Of a stretch of 64,000 nt of DNA, positions 8,207-17,431 are shown one piece after another. The position numbers were made by a program, and so were the translations under genes. Each line of letters begins with the position of its first letter. The stretch's first letter is position 1. The stretch lies in assembly GCA_023401595.1 (NCBI GenBank), contig JAEXDQ010000015.1, positions 1 to 64,000 of the forward strand, read 5' to 3'. The notes under the pieces are model-generated. The model was not told the origin of the DNA. It did no database searches and worked only from the letters and a program-made list of their open reading frames with translations. The DNA is from Spirochaetota bacterium. GTDB lineage: Bacteria; Spirochaetota; Spirochaetia; Sphaerochaetales; Sphaerochaetaceae.

Positions 8207-9952
8207 GTCGCACCCCTCGCGGGTGCGTGAATTGAAACATCGGACAACTCGCCATCGTTGCAAAGGTACTCGGTCGCACCCCTCGCGGGTGCGTGAATTG
8301 AAACAGCATGGCAGAGGAAACATCAAAATCCGAAGCACAGTCGCACCCCTCGCGGGTGCGTGAATTGAAACCCATACCTTCAAATCCTTCAAATATTGCA
8401 AAAGCGTCGCACCCCTCGCGGGTGCGTGAATTGAAACAAAAATACCCTGTTCTGACAAATGAGCAAACTCAGTCGCACCCCTCGCGGGTGCGTGAATTGA
8501 AACACCATCAGAATCGAAAAAGCGAAGATTACCATTAAGTCGCACCCCTCGCGGGTGCGTGAATTGAAACTGTATTCATAATCCAAATCTCCTTTACAAA
8601 TACGTCGCACCCCTCGCGGGTGCGTGAATTGAAACGGCTGTGAATTGTATATCGCCGTTGACGGTTGAAGTCGCACCCCTCGCGGGTGCGTGAATTGAAA
8701 CTGGGGTTGCTGGTATCCTTGGCTCTTTTTTGAACGTCGCACCCCTCGCGGGTGCGTGAATTGAAACTATTGATGATTTGCACAAAAAGACTGGACTTAA
8801 GTCGCACCCCTCGCGGGTGCGTGAATTGAAACAGTCCTCTCTCTTGGTGGTGCTGTTGGAACTGTGGGTCGCACCCCTCGCGGGTGCGTGAATTGAAACG
8901 CGTTGTTGACGTTGCGACCTGTACGCCGGATAACGTCGCACCCCTCGCGGGTGCGTGAATTGAAACCTCGATGATGTAGATAAGGATAAGTTGCTTAATG
9001 TCGCACCCCTCGCGGGTGCGTGAATTGAAACATCTCTAGCGCCTGAATCAAAGTCACTCGAAGAAGTCGCACCCCTCGCGGGTGCGTGAATTGAAACGTG
9101 CTTCTGATGACAACTCGGTTGCTTTGCGCTCGTCGCACCCCTCGCGGGTGCGTGAATTGAAACTTCCTCTCATACTAATACCTCCGTCTCCGTCTTCGTC
9201 GCACCCCTCGCGGGTGCGTGAATTGAAACTGCGGATGCTGGTTCGGTTGTGCCTGTTTCTGCCGTCGCACCCCTCGCGGGTGCGTGAATTGAAACTCGAA
9301 TATCCTGAACTGGATTCGTGGTTGCTGGAGTCGCACCCCTCGCGGGTGCGTGAATTGAAACGATTCCTGCAGGGTGTCGAAGTTCTTGGTCTCCAGTCGC
9401 ACCCCTCGCGGGTGCGTGAATTGAAACGGTGAGTTCATGGATTCCTTGGAGGCCAGTTGGAGTCGCACCCCTCGCGGGTGCGTGAATTGAAACCAATGCT
9501 TTTGCTGTCGCTACTGCCACGTCTGGTGAGTCGCACCCCTCGCGGGTGCGTGAATTGAAACAATTTAAGTCCAGTCTTTTTGTGCAATTCCTCAAGTCGC
9601 ACCCCTCGCGGGTGCGTGAATTGAAACCCCTTGAGGGGAACCGAGGGGGGAAGGGTGTATTTGTCGCACCCCTCGCGGGTGCGTGAATTGAAACCTCCTC
9701 TCAACTTGTCATATGCGATTGCCGCGGCCGTCGCACCCCTCGCGGGTGCGTGAATTGAAACACGCTGTGGATAGTCCAGACAGGTTCGGTCTGTCGGTCG
9801 CACCCCTCGCGGGTGCGTGAATTGAAACTTTTTTAACCTTGACGTATGATGATGAGCATTTGCCGTCGCACCCCTCGCGGGTGCGTGAATTGAAACAATG
9901 ATTCGCCGCTCTGGGTGGCCATCGCATCCTTGTCGCACCCTTCGCGGGTGCG
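8207..9952 (+). CRISPR. Type I-C CRISPR array, 26 spacers, 26 full repeats plus one degenerate
   Basis: A 32-nt repeat beginning GTCGCACCCC and ending GTGAATTGAAAC occurs at 8207, 8273, 8340, 8406, 8472, 8539, 8604, 8670, 8736, 8801, 8868, 8935, 9000, 9066, 9132, 9198, 9264, 9330, 9396, 9462, 9530, 9596, 9663, 9730, 9797 and 9865. A truncated copy with one C-to-T change is at 9932-9952. Spacers are 33-36 nt, mostly 34. The repeat has a GCACCC/GGGTGC stem with a TCGC loop and the GAATTGAAAC 3' handle of I-C repeats. Full-length repeats are identical by eye. Spacers 9 (8768-8800) and 21 (9562-9595) match each other in opposite orientation. Confidence 0.97.
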
Positions 9953-10730
9953 ACATTAGACTTCTCACCCGAAAGATGGAAATCAATGAATAATTCAGCT
10001 TTAATCCATCCGTCGATTGATTCCATAGCTCCGTTGTCAATCGGAGTTCCTCCACCTGACATTGACCACACCATATACATCAGCAAAAGATCATTATCCA
10101 CTTTTGAAGCATATACTGAGTTCTGATCAGAATGTAGCACCGTCCGGTACCCAGGACGTTGCTTCTTGAACTCAAATAGCTCACTCAATCCGCTTATATA
10201 CATCATGCAATCCCCGCACCTGACAGAAAGCGAATAGCTGACAATCTCATTGTTCCAGAGATCCATATGAAGAATCCGTCCATTGCAGATCCCTTTCATC
10301 CAGAACATGGTCATGTCGCTCACGACGCTTTGGAGAGTACCATCAAACGTAGTTCAGAACAGAAGAAAGTTCAGGTAATTTCATCCAGCCGCTCTGGGCT
10401 TCTTGTATCTATATTGCTTTGACTTGCTTTTTATTTCGGCAACCCTGCAGTATTTATAGGCGTAAGAATCGGACATGGCGAATCCTGTATCCAGACGGAT
10501 ATTCACGTTTAGACGCCTATATCCGTGCGATGAATATCTTGAGTGATACTCTCAGACCAGATATGTATTATTAACGAACTCACGAACCCTTGAGGCAGGA
10601 TTACAAAGTATCTTCTTCTATGGTAAAAACTGTCCCTGTTCATTCCTATTGCTTTACAGAGCTTGTTCACAAGCAAATCGCCGAACGGCTCAAGTATCAC
10701 TTGATATTGTACTGACTGTGTCTAAAAGTT
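9953..10730 (-). pseudogene. Decayed IS3-family transposase (orfB) remnant
   Basis: Read on the minus strand, fragments of an IS3-type integrase lie in order but in different frames. They are LCKAIGMNRDSFYHRRR (about 10600-10660), YRRLNVNIRLDTGFAMSDSY (about 10440-10510), an in-frame stop near 10380, then VSDMTMFWMKG, LHSDQNSVYAS (the second catalytic Asp region of the DDE core) and NGAMESIDGWIKAELFIDFHL (about 9970-10040; Glu of DDE). At least two frameshifts and a stop show it is dead. orfA and both ends are missing; the 3' side stops exactly where the last CRISPR repeat is cut. The upstream limit near 10730 is approximate. Confidence 0.8.
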
Positions 10731-10823
10731 ACCTCCCCGTACCCAATTTCAGTTTACCAATTCGGTCTCGACTTACCTATCCTCACCTTGCTCAATCCCC
10801 GCTTTCTCCCCTACACTCTCCCC

Positions 10824-11582
10824 ATGAAGATCATCATCTCCCCGGCCAAGAAAATGCGCATGGACTATGATTTCCTGGAACCGCGGAACACCCCGGTGTT
10901 CATCGACCGCACACGTCAGCTCGCCGGATATCTCAAATCCCTCCCCTACGAAAAACTGAAGCAACTGCTCGCCTGCAACGATGAAATCGCGACGCTGAAC
11001 TACGACAGATACCAAAGTATGGATCTGGATAACGGCACGACCAACCCTGCGATACTCTGTTACGATGGGATCCAGTACAAATACATGGCTCCACAAGTGT
11101 TTGAGGAACCCTATTATGAATACATCGAAAAGCACCTGCGGATTCTTTCCGGTTTCTACGGCATGCTCAGACCGTTCGACGGGGTGGTGCCGTACCGGCT
11201 TGAGATGCAGGCAAAGCTACGAACCGACTTTTGCAAGAACCTCTATGACTATTGGAAGGATGACATCTACAAAGAGCTTGTCAAAGACGACGACCAGATA
11301 CTCAACCTGGCGTCGGAGGAATACGGCAAGGCCGTGACGAAATACCTCACCCCGGACGTCTCGTGCATCACCTGCATTTTCGGGGAGATGGAGAACGGCA
11401 AGGTCAAGGAGAAAGGCGTCTACGTGAAGATGGCGCGGGGAGAGATGGTCCGGTATATGGCGGAGAACGATATCATCGACCTGGAAGAGATTAAAACATT
11501 CGACAGGTTAGAGTTCAGATACCATGAAGAACTGTCTTCACAGAACCAATTTGTATTCATAAAATCCAACGGACACAGTTGA
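10824..11582 (+). CDS. yaaA: YaaA family peroxide-stress protein (DUF328)
   Basis: 252 aa, the usual length. YaaA proteins lower free iron and limit oxidative DNA damage in E. coli and bind DNA; the biochemical activity is not firmly defined. The start MKIIISPAKKM carries the family's SPAK motif, and LSGFYGMLRPFDGVVPYRLEM (residues about 105-125) is the most conserved stretch. I chose ATG 10824 because homologues begin with MK-(I/L)-(I/L)-ISPAK; a longer frame to 10788 adds an unlike extension. No clear Shine-Dalgarno precedes this ATG (CTCTCCCC), which is odd. It follows the IS3 remnant and stands alone. Confidence 0.92.
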   Translation: MKIIISPAKKMRMDYDFLEPRNTPVFIDRTRQLAGYLKSLPYEKLKQLLACNDEIATLNYDRYQSMDLDNGTTNPAILCYDGIQYKYMAPQVFEEPYYEYIEKHLRILSGFYGMLRPFDGVVPYRLEMQAKLRTDFCKNLYDYWKDDIYKELVKDDDQILNLASEEYGKAVTKYLTPDVSCITCIFGEMENGKVKEKGVYVKMARGEMVRYMAENDIIDLEEIKTFDRLEFRYHEELSSQNQFVFIKSNGHS

Positions 11583-11613
11583 GGCCGATATGTGCTGTAT
11601 TTGATACAGGGGT

Positions 11614-11635
11614 GGTCCCGGTCGACGCCGGGACC
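11614..11635. terminator. Hairpin between yaaA and the phosphodiesterase gene
   Basis: GGTCCCGG (11614-11621) and CCGGGACC (11628-11635) form a perfect 8-bp stem with a 6-nt loop. It lies 31 nt after the yaaA stop, where two converging transcription units meet. No T-run follows on either strand, so intrinsic termination is only possible. Confidence 0.4.
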
Positions 11636-11772
11636 GATGGAACCTTTAGCTATAACCGTCAGAATACTCATACCCTACAGCGAGAAATTCCACCTCCCCC
11701 ACCACAACCTTACAGAACAAAAGGGCCCCCATGTTCCATGGGCGAGTCCCTATCCGCCGGCCCTGAGCGTCT

Positions 11773-12498
11773 TCAGCCGTCACTCCTATTTGTCTCCAAG
11801 GCACGTACAAGGACATCGGGAAAATTGATGGTCATTCCATCGACCTGGAGATCAAGCATGCGCTTCATGGTGTCTTCGCAGTCGATACCCCAGGCGCGCA
11901 CGGAAAAACCTTCACTCCGCAGAATGAAGTTCCATTTCTCATCGAGGATGCTGGCCTTCGGGCAGATTTGGAAAATGCCGTTGGCCTTGGCCGCAACAAG
12001 CAACTCGGGCGTCAGGAACTTCGCCAGATAGCCGAGCTTCATGTCGGGGTCGAGGGCATGTACGGTCAACAAAGACTGCCAAATACCGGAGGTAATGATC
12101 GTCCTATCGTAGCACCCGTACCGCCTGATGAGTCCGAGCGTCTCATCCTCCACCCCGACCTCTTTTATCTCTATGGCGAAATACTGGTATCCGGTGGAGA
12201 ACCTACGAAGGAAATCCTCTAGTTTCGGAACAGGCTCCCCCTTGTACCGGGTTCCTTTGTGGATTCCGAAATCGAGCCGCAGAAGCTCCTGATAGGTCAA
12301 GTCGTGGATTGCCTCTGGACGCCCGCATATGCGCATGAGGTCGTTGTCATGGAACAGGACAAGCACGCCGTCCTTCGTCCGCTGCACATCGGTCTCCACA
12401 CCGTTCGCCTTCATCTCACAGCCAAGGGCAAAGGAGGCCATGGTATTTTCCGGAGCATATTCACTAGCTCCTCTATGGGCATAGTTTATGAATTCCAT
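11773..12498 (-). CDS. Glycerophosphodiester phosphodiesterase (GDPD family)
   Basis: 241 aa cytoplasmic TIM-barrel enzyme that hydrolyses glycerophosphodiesters to glycerol-3-phosphate and an alcohol. The start shows the signature AHRGASEYAPENTMASF (catalytic His-Arg and the Glu of PEN), then GVETDVQRTKDGVLVLFHD (metal-binding Glu-x-Asp and second catalytic His). AAGGAACGAA sits just before ATG 12498, which I prefer over the ATG at 12519 because that one has no ribosome-binding site. There is no signal peptide. It is the last gene of the alpha-galactoside operon, 159 nt after the binding-protein gene. Its link to melibiose use is unclear. Confidence 0.9.
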   Translation of the reverse strand: MEFINYAHRGASEYAPENTMASFALGCEMKANGVETDVQRTKDGVLVLFHDNDLMRICGRPEAIHDLTYQELLRLDFGIHKGTRYKGEPVPKLEDFLRRFSTGYQYFAIEIKEVGVEDETLGLIRRYGCYDRTIITSGIWQSLLTVHALDPDMKLGYLAKFLTPELLVAAKANGIFQICPKASILDEKWNFILRSEGFSVRAWGIDCEDTMKRMLDLQVDGMTINFPDVLVRALETNRSDG

Positions 12499-12657
12499 TT
12501 CGTTCCTTAGTTCAGCCATAGGAAGGGGCCATCCGTCCGGCTTCGTCCGTCTTCGTCTGTTTTCGTCCAGCGACGAGAGCCGTAAGCCGAAAGGCAGACG
12601 CTCGGAAGTCAGATCGCGTTCGACTCAGGGAAAGCCCCCTCCTATCCGGCAGTATCG

Positions 12658-13903
12658 TCAATACATCTTGATGAACTCGTCGACATCCTTCTGGAAACTT
12701 GTCAGCTTGCCGTCAAGATCCAGATCGGGATCCGCTTCTATTTCAGAAATGAGCTTGGTCATTGTATTCCAGACAGTCGCATCGACAGGGTTTACGCCTT
12801 CACCGCGGATATACTGGGTCTGATCCAGGACAACCTGATGACGGGGATCCGCAAGAAGCTCCTTGACATAATCCAACTCGAACTGGCTGTGGGTATAGGG
12901 GATATAGCCAAGTTTCAGCGAAGTGTTGATAGATACCTCTGCACTGATCAGGTATTTCACGAATTCCGCGGCCATCGCTTCTTTCTTGTCATCGGACTTG
13001 AAGATGGCCAAGCCGCTTCCACCTGTACATACGTTCAGAGTCTTGTCGGTAGGGAACTGGCCTACGACAAACTCAAATTTGTCGCCAATGTTCTTCGCGT
13101 ATTTGTCAACCGCCGAACAGGAAATGAAATAGAACAACGTCCTTCCGTTCTGAAAATCTTGGCCCGCGGTCTTGTGCTGGTTGGCGGGCATGACCCCGTC
13201 CTTGACGAGCTTCGCGATACGGGACAGGACGAGCTTCATTTCAGGAGTGTTGACAGTAACATTGCCCTTGCCATCGGAGATAGTGCCACCCGCCGACCAG
13301 ATCAGGGGCTGGATGTACCAAGGAGTATCGGAGTTGAAGTTGATACCATAAATATCCGTCATTCCGTCTCCGTCCACATCCTTGACGGCCTTGTAAGCGG
13401 CCTCCACCATCCCATCCCAAGTCGTAGGTACAGAGTCATAGCCAAGTTCCCGCAATATAGTCATGTTGACCATTACAATCGGCATGGAACAGCCGAACGG
13501 CACGGCGAGACGTTTTCCATCATACGTATAGCAAACCCAATATCCATCAATGATATCCGCTTGCTCTTCCTCAGTCATGAAGTTCTCTATAGGAATCAGA
13601 TATCCGCCGTCATAGAACTGAGGGATGCCGTGACGCTGCCCTACCATACCGACATCCGGCATGTTTCCCGCCTGCATGGCCGCATTGTATTTCGCCACCA
13701 AGTCGTCCCAATCCTGACCGATTTGAACCTGGTTAATCGTCACCCCAGGATGCAAAGCTTCAAAATTCTGGTCAAATTTCTTCGGTCAAGTCGTCATTGA
13801 AGCGCACCCAGAAATCCAATGTCATTTCCTCGTTGGCCCCCTTTGCGAAACAAGCCGCCATGGCAAGCAACGCAACCATGAAAAACATAGAAACCTTTTT
13901 CAT
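12658..13903 (-). pseudogene. Sugar ABC transporter substrate-binding protein, frameshifted near its N-terminus
   Basis: Family 1 extracellular solute-binding protein that would feed the two permeases upstream. The true start is ATG 13903 with AAGGAG before it, giving a signal peptide (MKKVSMFFMVALLAMAACFA) and mature start of 40-odd residues. That frame then meets TGA near 13775. The rest (364 residues to 12658, containing GSGLAIFKSDDKKEAMAAEF, a typical family segment) continues in the next frame. Removing one A/T at about 13775-13780 restores a 414-aa protein. It is either a real inactivating or phase-variable mutation or a base-call error in AAATTT. LMVALLAMAAC could be a lipobox. Confidence 0.8.
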
Positions 13904-13974
13904 ACATTTCTCCTTATTTGTTTAATCACCGGCACAAGAGGGGATGGACGCCCCACCCGTGCCAATGTCGTATC

Positions 13975-14823
13975 CTATTTGAGCCCCACCTTCGTTATGC
14001 CCTGGACAAAATACCTCTGCAGGAATATGAACAGAACGACGATCGGCATGATGATCACGGTGGCCGCGGCCATTACGGAGCCCCAATCGATTCCGAAGTC
14101 AGACTGCATGAGCATCCGCAATCCGGTCTGTACCGTCCTGAGACTGGAGGAATTGACTATGATCAATGGCCAGAGATAGCTGTTCCAGCTATTGATGAAA
14201 CCGATGATTCCGACAGTCGCCATGACACCTTTGCTCAAGGGGACGAAGATGCTGGAATAGATCCTGAAATCCCCCGCTCCATCTATGCGGGCGGCGTCCA
14301 TCAGAGCGGTATCGACCGTCATATAGTACTGTCTGAACAGGAAAACACTGAAAACGCTTACCATGGAGGTCGCAACCACGGAGAAAAAGGTGTCCATCAG
14401 ACGCAACGATGAAATCGTCAGATAGTTGCTGATGATCGTCGCTTCGGAAGGAATCATCATGGAACACATGAACAACATGAACAACGGCTTGCTCAGTTTG
14501 AATTGTATCTTGGCGAAGCCGAAGCCGGCCAACGAGCCTGTGATTATCTGAGCAATCACGGAAACAACCGCAAAGGCGAAGCTATTTCGAAAATACAGGC
14601 CGAATGGAGCGCCCCTCATGGCCGTCATGTAATTCTTGAAATATGGTTCCGATGGGAAGAAAACATCAGAATTCATCACCTCGACCGGGGACTTCAACGA
14701 TCCCAGTATCAGCCAGAAGATCGGAAATATCATGAGAAGCGAAAATATCGTCAGGAATACTATGCGCAGGGCTTCTCCCCAGGGGAAAGGCTTTCTATAT
14801 GCTACAGCGTCGTTGCTTTTCAT
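13975..14823 (-). CDS. Sugar ABC transporter permease, MalG/UgpE type
   Basis: 282 aa inner-membrane protein with about six transmembrane helices, starting near IVFLTIFSLLMIFPIFWLIL. The cytoplasmic loop DAARIDGAGDFRIYSSIFVPL (about residues 187-207) is the EAA motif that docks on the ATPase. AGGAGG precedes ATG 14823. It follows its partner permease after 12 nt and precedes the binding-protein gene. No ATP-binding subunit is encoded nearby, so a shared MsmK/UgpC-type ATPase elsewhere is expected. Confidence 0.92.
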   Translation of the reverse strand: MKSNDAVAYRKPFPWGEALRIVFLTIFSLLMIFPIFWLILGSLKSPVEVMNSDVFFPSEPYFKNYMTAMRGAPFGLYFRNSFAFAVVSVIAQIITGSLAGFGFAKIQFKLSKPLFMLFMCSMMIPSEATIISNYLTISSLRLMDTFFSVVATSMVSVFSVFLFRQYYMTVDTALMDAARIDGAGDFRIYSSIFVPLSKGVMATVGIIGFINSWNSYLWPLIIVNSSSLRTVQTGLRMLMQSDFGIDWGSVMAAATVIIMPIVVLFIFLQRYFVQGITKVGLK

Positions 14824-14835
14824 AAGCCCCCCTCC

Positions 14836-15723
14836 TTAAATATCGTAATTGACATAACGTTCGAAAGACATCTGCACGAGATTGATTACCAGAATCAGCA
14901 GAAAAAGAAGCACTGCTATGGCGGAAGCGTATCCCATCTGATATTCCCGGAAAGCATACTCATACAACATCATCACCAAATTGGTCGTCGCCGTACCCGG
15001 TCCACCACCCGTCATGTTCTCAATGGTTGTGAAAAGCTTCATTACGGAAATGGTGTTGAGGATGAGCAACAGGAAGGTCGAAGGAGAAACCAACGGAACC
15101 ATTATGTTCCACACGGTGCGGAGACCTGTGGCGCCATCGATATGAGCCGCCTCTATGACTTCCTGAGGAATATTCTGTATCGCACCGAGATATACAATGA
15201 CATTGTAACCGAGCATCCTCCAGATAGTGACTATCACGATGGAAAGGAGGGCGGTAGATGAATCATTCACCCAGCGCAACGGAGAAGCACCCATGCTCGC
15301 CAGGACCTTGTTGAGGATTCCGTACTGGGGGTTGAAGATATACAGCCATACGACGGAAAGCCCGACCATGCTTGCGATATGCGGAGTGAAAATCAGTGTA
15401 CGGTAGACCACGTTCAGCCGCAATTTCCGTCGCAACAACACGGCCAGGAGGAAACCAAATATGATCGTGAACGGCAGAATCGACACGACATAGGCAAGGG
15501 TATTCTTCAACACCAAGTATATTTCATCGGCCGAGAACATCTTCTGATAATTGTAGAAGCCGATGAATCGTTTCCTTCCTCCGAGGTTCCAGTTATAGAA
15601 GCTGTTGACAATCGCATTGATCATCGGATAAAGCGTAAAGACCGCAAGAAACAGAAAAGCGGGGAAAACAAACGCGAGCCCCCTTGCTTCTTGCTTGATG
15701 GAAAAACTCTTCTTGCCGAACAT
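14836..15723 (-). CDS. Sugar ABC transporter permease, MalF/UgpA type
   Basis: 295 aa membrane protein of the sugar-1 permease family. The first helix is FVFPAFLFLAVFTLYPMINAIVNSFY; the EAA loop reads EAAHIDGATGLRTVWNIMVPL (about residues 195-215). I start it at ATG 15723, preceded by GAGGAGGTTGT; a longer frame to 15792 has no such site and overlaps melA. It follows melA by 22 nt and forms the transporter with the next permease and the frameshifted binding protein. Confidence 0.92.
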   Translation of the reverse strand: MFGKKSFSIKQEARGLAFVFPAFLFLAVFTLYPMINAIVNSFYNWNLGGRKRFIGFYNYQKMFSADEIYLVLKNTLAYVVSILPFTIIFGFLLAVLLRRKLRLNVVYRTLIFTPHIASMVGLSVVWLYIFNPQYGILNKVLASMGASPLRWVNDSSTALLSIVIVTIWRMLGYNVIVYLGAIQNIPQEVIEAAHIDGATGLRTVWNIMVPLVSPSTFLLLILNTISVMKLFTTIENMTGGGPGTATTNLVMMLYEYAFREYQMGYASAIAVLLFLLILVINLVQMSFERYVNYDI

Positions 15724-15745
15724 ACAACCTCCTCGTTCCCAATCC

Positions 15746-17056
15746 CTATCTGTATTCGGGAAGCCACTGTTCATGCGCCATGAACATATCATCGCAGAGC
15801 GCCCTGATCTCCTCCATGCTCAGTTCCGCAGACGCATGGGGGTCAAGCCAAGCCGCTTGGTATACATCTTCCTTCCGTTTCGTGACCGCGGCTTGTATCG
15901 CCATCAACTGGACATTTATGTTGGTACGGTTCAGGGCGGCGCATTGTTCGGGAAGGGCGCCTACGATGATGCGGTCTATACCAAAGGCGCTGGTCACGCA
16001 AGGCACTTCGACGCAAGCGTCGGCTGGAAGATTGGAAATAGAACCATCGTTGATGACGTTTCCATTAAAGGTGAAAGGTTTGTCGAGAACGATTCCCTGC
16101 ATGATCAATGAAGCGTATTCCCTAGATCGTTCATGCGGCAGATTCTTGTCTTCGACAAGTCCTTGCCTCATTTGAGACCATTTTTCGATATTCACGATAC
16201 ATCGCCTCGGATATTCATCGAGAGGGATGTTGTATTTCTCTAACTGATCCGGATATGTCTTCTTTATGAAGTACGGCAGGTATTCTGCGACGTGTTCGCT
16301 GGATTCAGTAACGTAATACCCGAACTTATTCATCATCGCTATCCGTACAAGATCATTTTCAGGGGCGTGCGACCGGGAACGGCGCTTGATCTCCGGATAG
16401 ATGTCACGGCCATCTTCGGTTATAGCCAAAAGCCACGCCATGTGGTTGATGCCGGCGATACGGTAGGCGATATGCCCCTTCGCCTCCAGGCCTACGCCAT
16501 CCATCAGTTTTTTCGCAGTGACCTGGACGCTATGGCATAAACCCACGGTCTTCACGTTCGTGTACCGTTGCATGTATCCCGAAAGAATCCCCATTGGATT
16601 GGTATAATTCAGGAGCCATGCATCCGGACATTCCTTTTCCATGGTTTCCGCGAAGAAGTCCAGAACAGGTATGGTACGTAAGGCTCTGAAAATTCCAGCA
16701 GGACCCATGGTGTCGCCGATCGTCGTTTGTAGATGATATTTGTTGCAGATGTCGAAATCGGCCTTGGTCGCCGGTTCATAGCCTCCGACCTGAATGGCGT
16801 TGATTACGAAATCCGCCCCATGCAGGGCCTCCGCAAGATGTTTTTTTCCGCAATGAATTGAAAAAGTCGCCTTTCCTCCGTTGATGTTCCTATTCAATAC
16901 ATCAACTATCGACAAAGCGTCTACAAGTCTTTCACGATCTATGTCGTACAAAGCGTAGTGAGCATTTTTCAGGCCTTCGGTAAGCAGACAATCGTCTATT
17001 ACATTTCGGAGGAATACTACGCTCCCCGCCCCAAGAAAAGCAATCTTTACATGCAT
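15746..17056 (-). CDS. melA: GH4 alpha-galactosidase (MelA-like)
   Basis: 436 aa. GH4 enzymes use NAD and Mn2+ in a redox-elimination mechanism to cleave alpha-galactosides such as melibiose and raffinose sugars. Seen: N-terminal Rossmann motif FLGAGSVVF (7-15), GDTMGPAGIFRALRTIP (114-130), NYTNPMGI (150-157), the metal ligand Cys174 in GLCHSVQ and His205 in GINHM. The CHSVQ form is that of the alpha-galactosidase/alpha-glucuronidase branch rather than the 6-phospho-glycosidases, which fits an ABC (not PTS) transporter. It is first in the minus-strand operon and divergent from the AraC gene. Alpha-glucuronidase activity is a less likely alternative. Confidence 0.85.
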   Translation of the reverse strand: MHVKIAFLGAGSVVFLRNVIDDCLLTEGLKNAHYALYDIDRERLVDALSIVDVLNRNINGGKATFSIHCGKKHLAEALHGADFVINAIQVGGYEPATKADFDICNKYHLQTTIGDTMGPAGIFRALRTIPVLDFFAETMEKECPDAWLLNYTNPMGILSGYMQRYTNVKTVGLCHSVQVTAKKLMDGVGLEAKGHIAYRIAGINHMAWLLAITEDGRDIYPEIKRRSRSHAPENDLVRIAMMNKFGYYVTESSEHVAEYLPYFIKKTYPDQLEKYNIPLDEYPRRCIVNIEKWSQMRQGLVEDKNLPHERSREYASLIMQGIVLDKPFTFNGNVINDGSISNLPADACVEVPCVTSAFGIDRIIVGALPEQCAALNRTNINVQLMAIQAAVTKRKEDVYQAAWLDPHASAELSMEEIRALCDDMFMAHEQWLPEYR

Positions 17057-17147
17057 AATGGCTTTATTCCCTTTTCACAAGAAGGAGGGTCTCCCCCTCT
17101 TTCATGTAGGAAGCATACGTCCAGTTTTCTCAGAAGAACATGGTTCG

Positions 17148-17429
17148 ATGTGTCTACTTTATAGCAGAATGTGTCTTTTTTAAAAAAACAGAAGAATATA
17201 ATGTGAGCTACATTCCGTAGGATGAAAACCTCAAACGTTCGTGTTCGTCATTTTTTTTATTTAAAACACCCGTTTCAATCATAATTAACGCTGTTTTCGT
17301 TGATTGACATGATGATGGTAGCCAAGCGTGACATCTTGGAAGACCAGCAAGGGCTTTTACGATAAGATGTATTTTTATTGTAAAATGTGTCCTACCGATA
17401 GTATGATGTGTGTACATAAGGAAGTGTCT
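17148..17429. promoter_or_regulatory. Divergent melA/araC control region with ATGTGTC direct repeats
   Basis: ATGTGTCT occurs at 17148-17155 and 17169-17176 (21 nt apart), ATGTGTCC at 17385-17392 and ATGTGTGT at 17405-17412 (20 nt apart), with weaker copies at 17367 and 17423. Pairs of direct repeats about two helical turns apart are the layout of AraC-family binding sites. One pair lies next to each divergent gene. The rest of the 375-nt gap is AT-rich and non-coding. Confidence 0.55.
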
Positions 17430-17431
17430 AT

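Noticed and set aside
8162..10055. Several long open frames across the CRISPR array (both strands), with repeating SHPSRVRELK or FNSRTREGCD segments
   Set aside because: They are translations of the 32-nt repeats; repeat-spacer length keeps frames open by chance.
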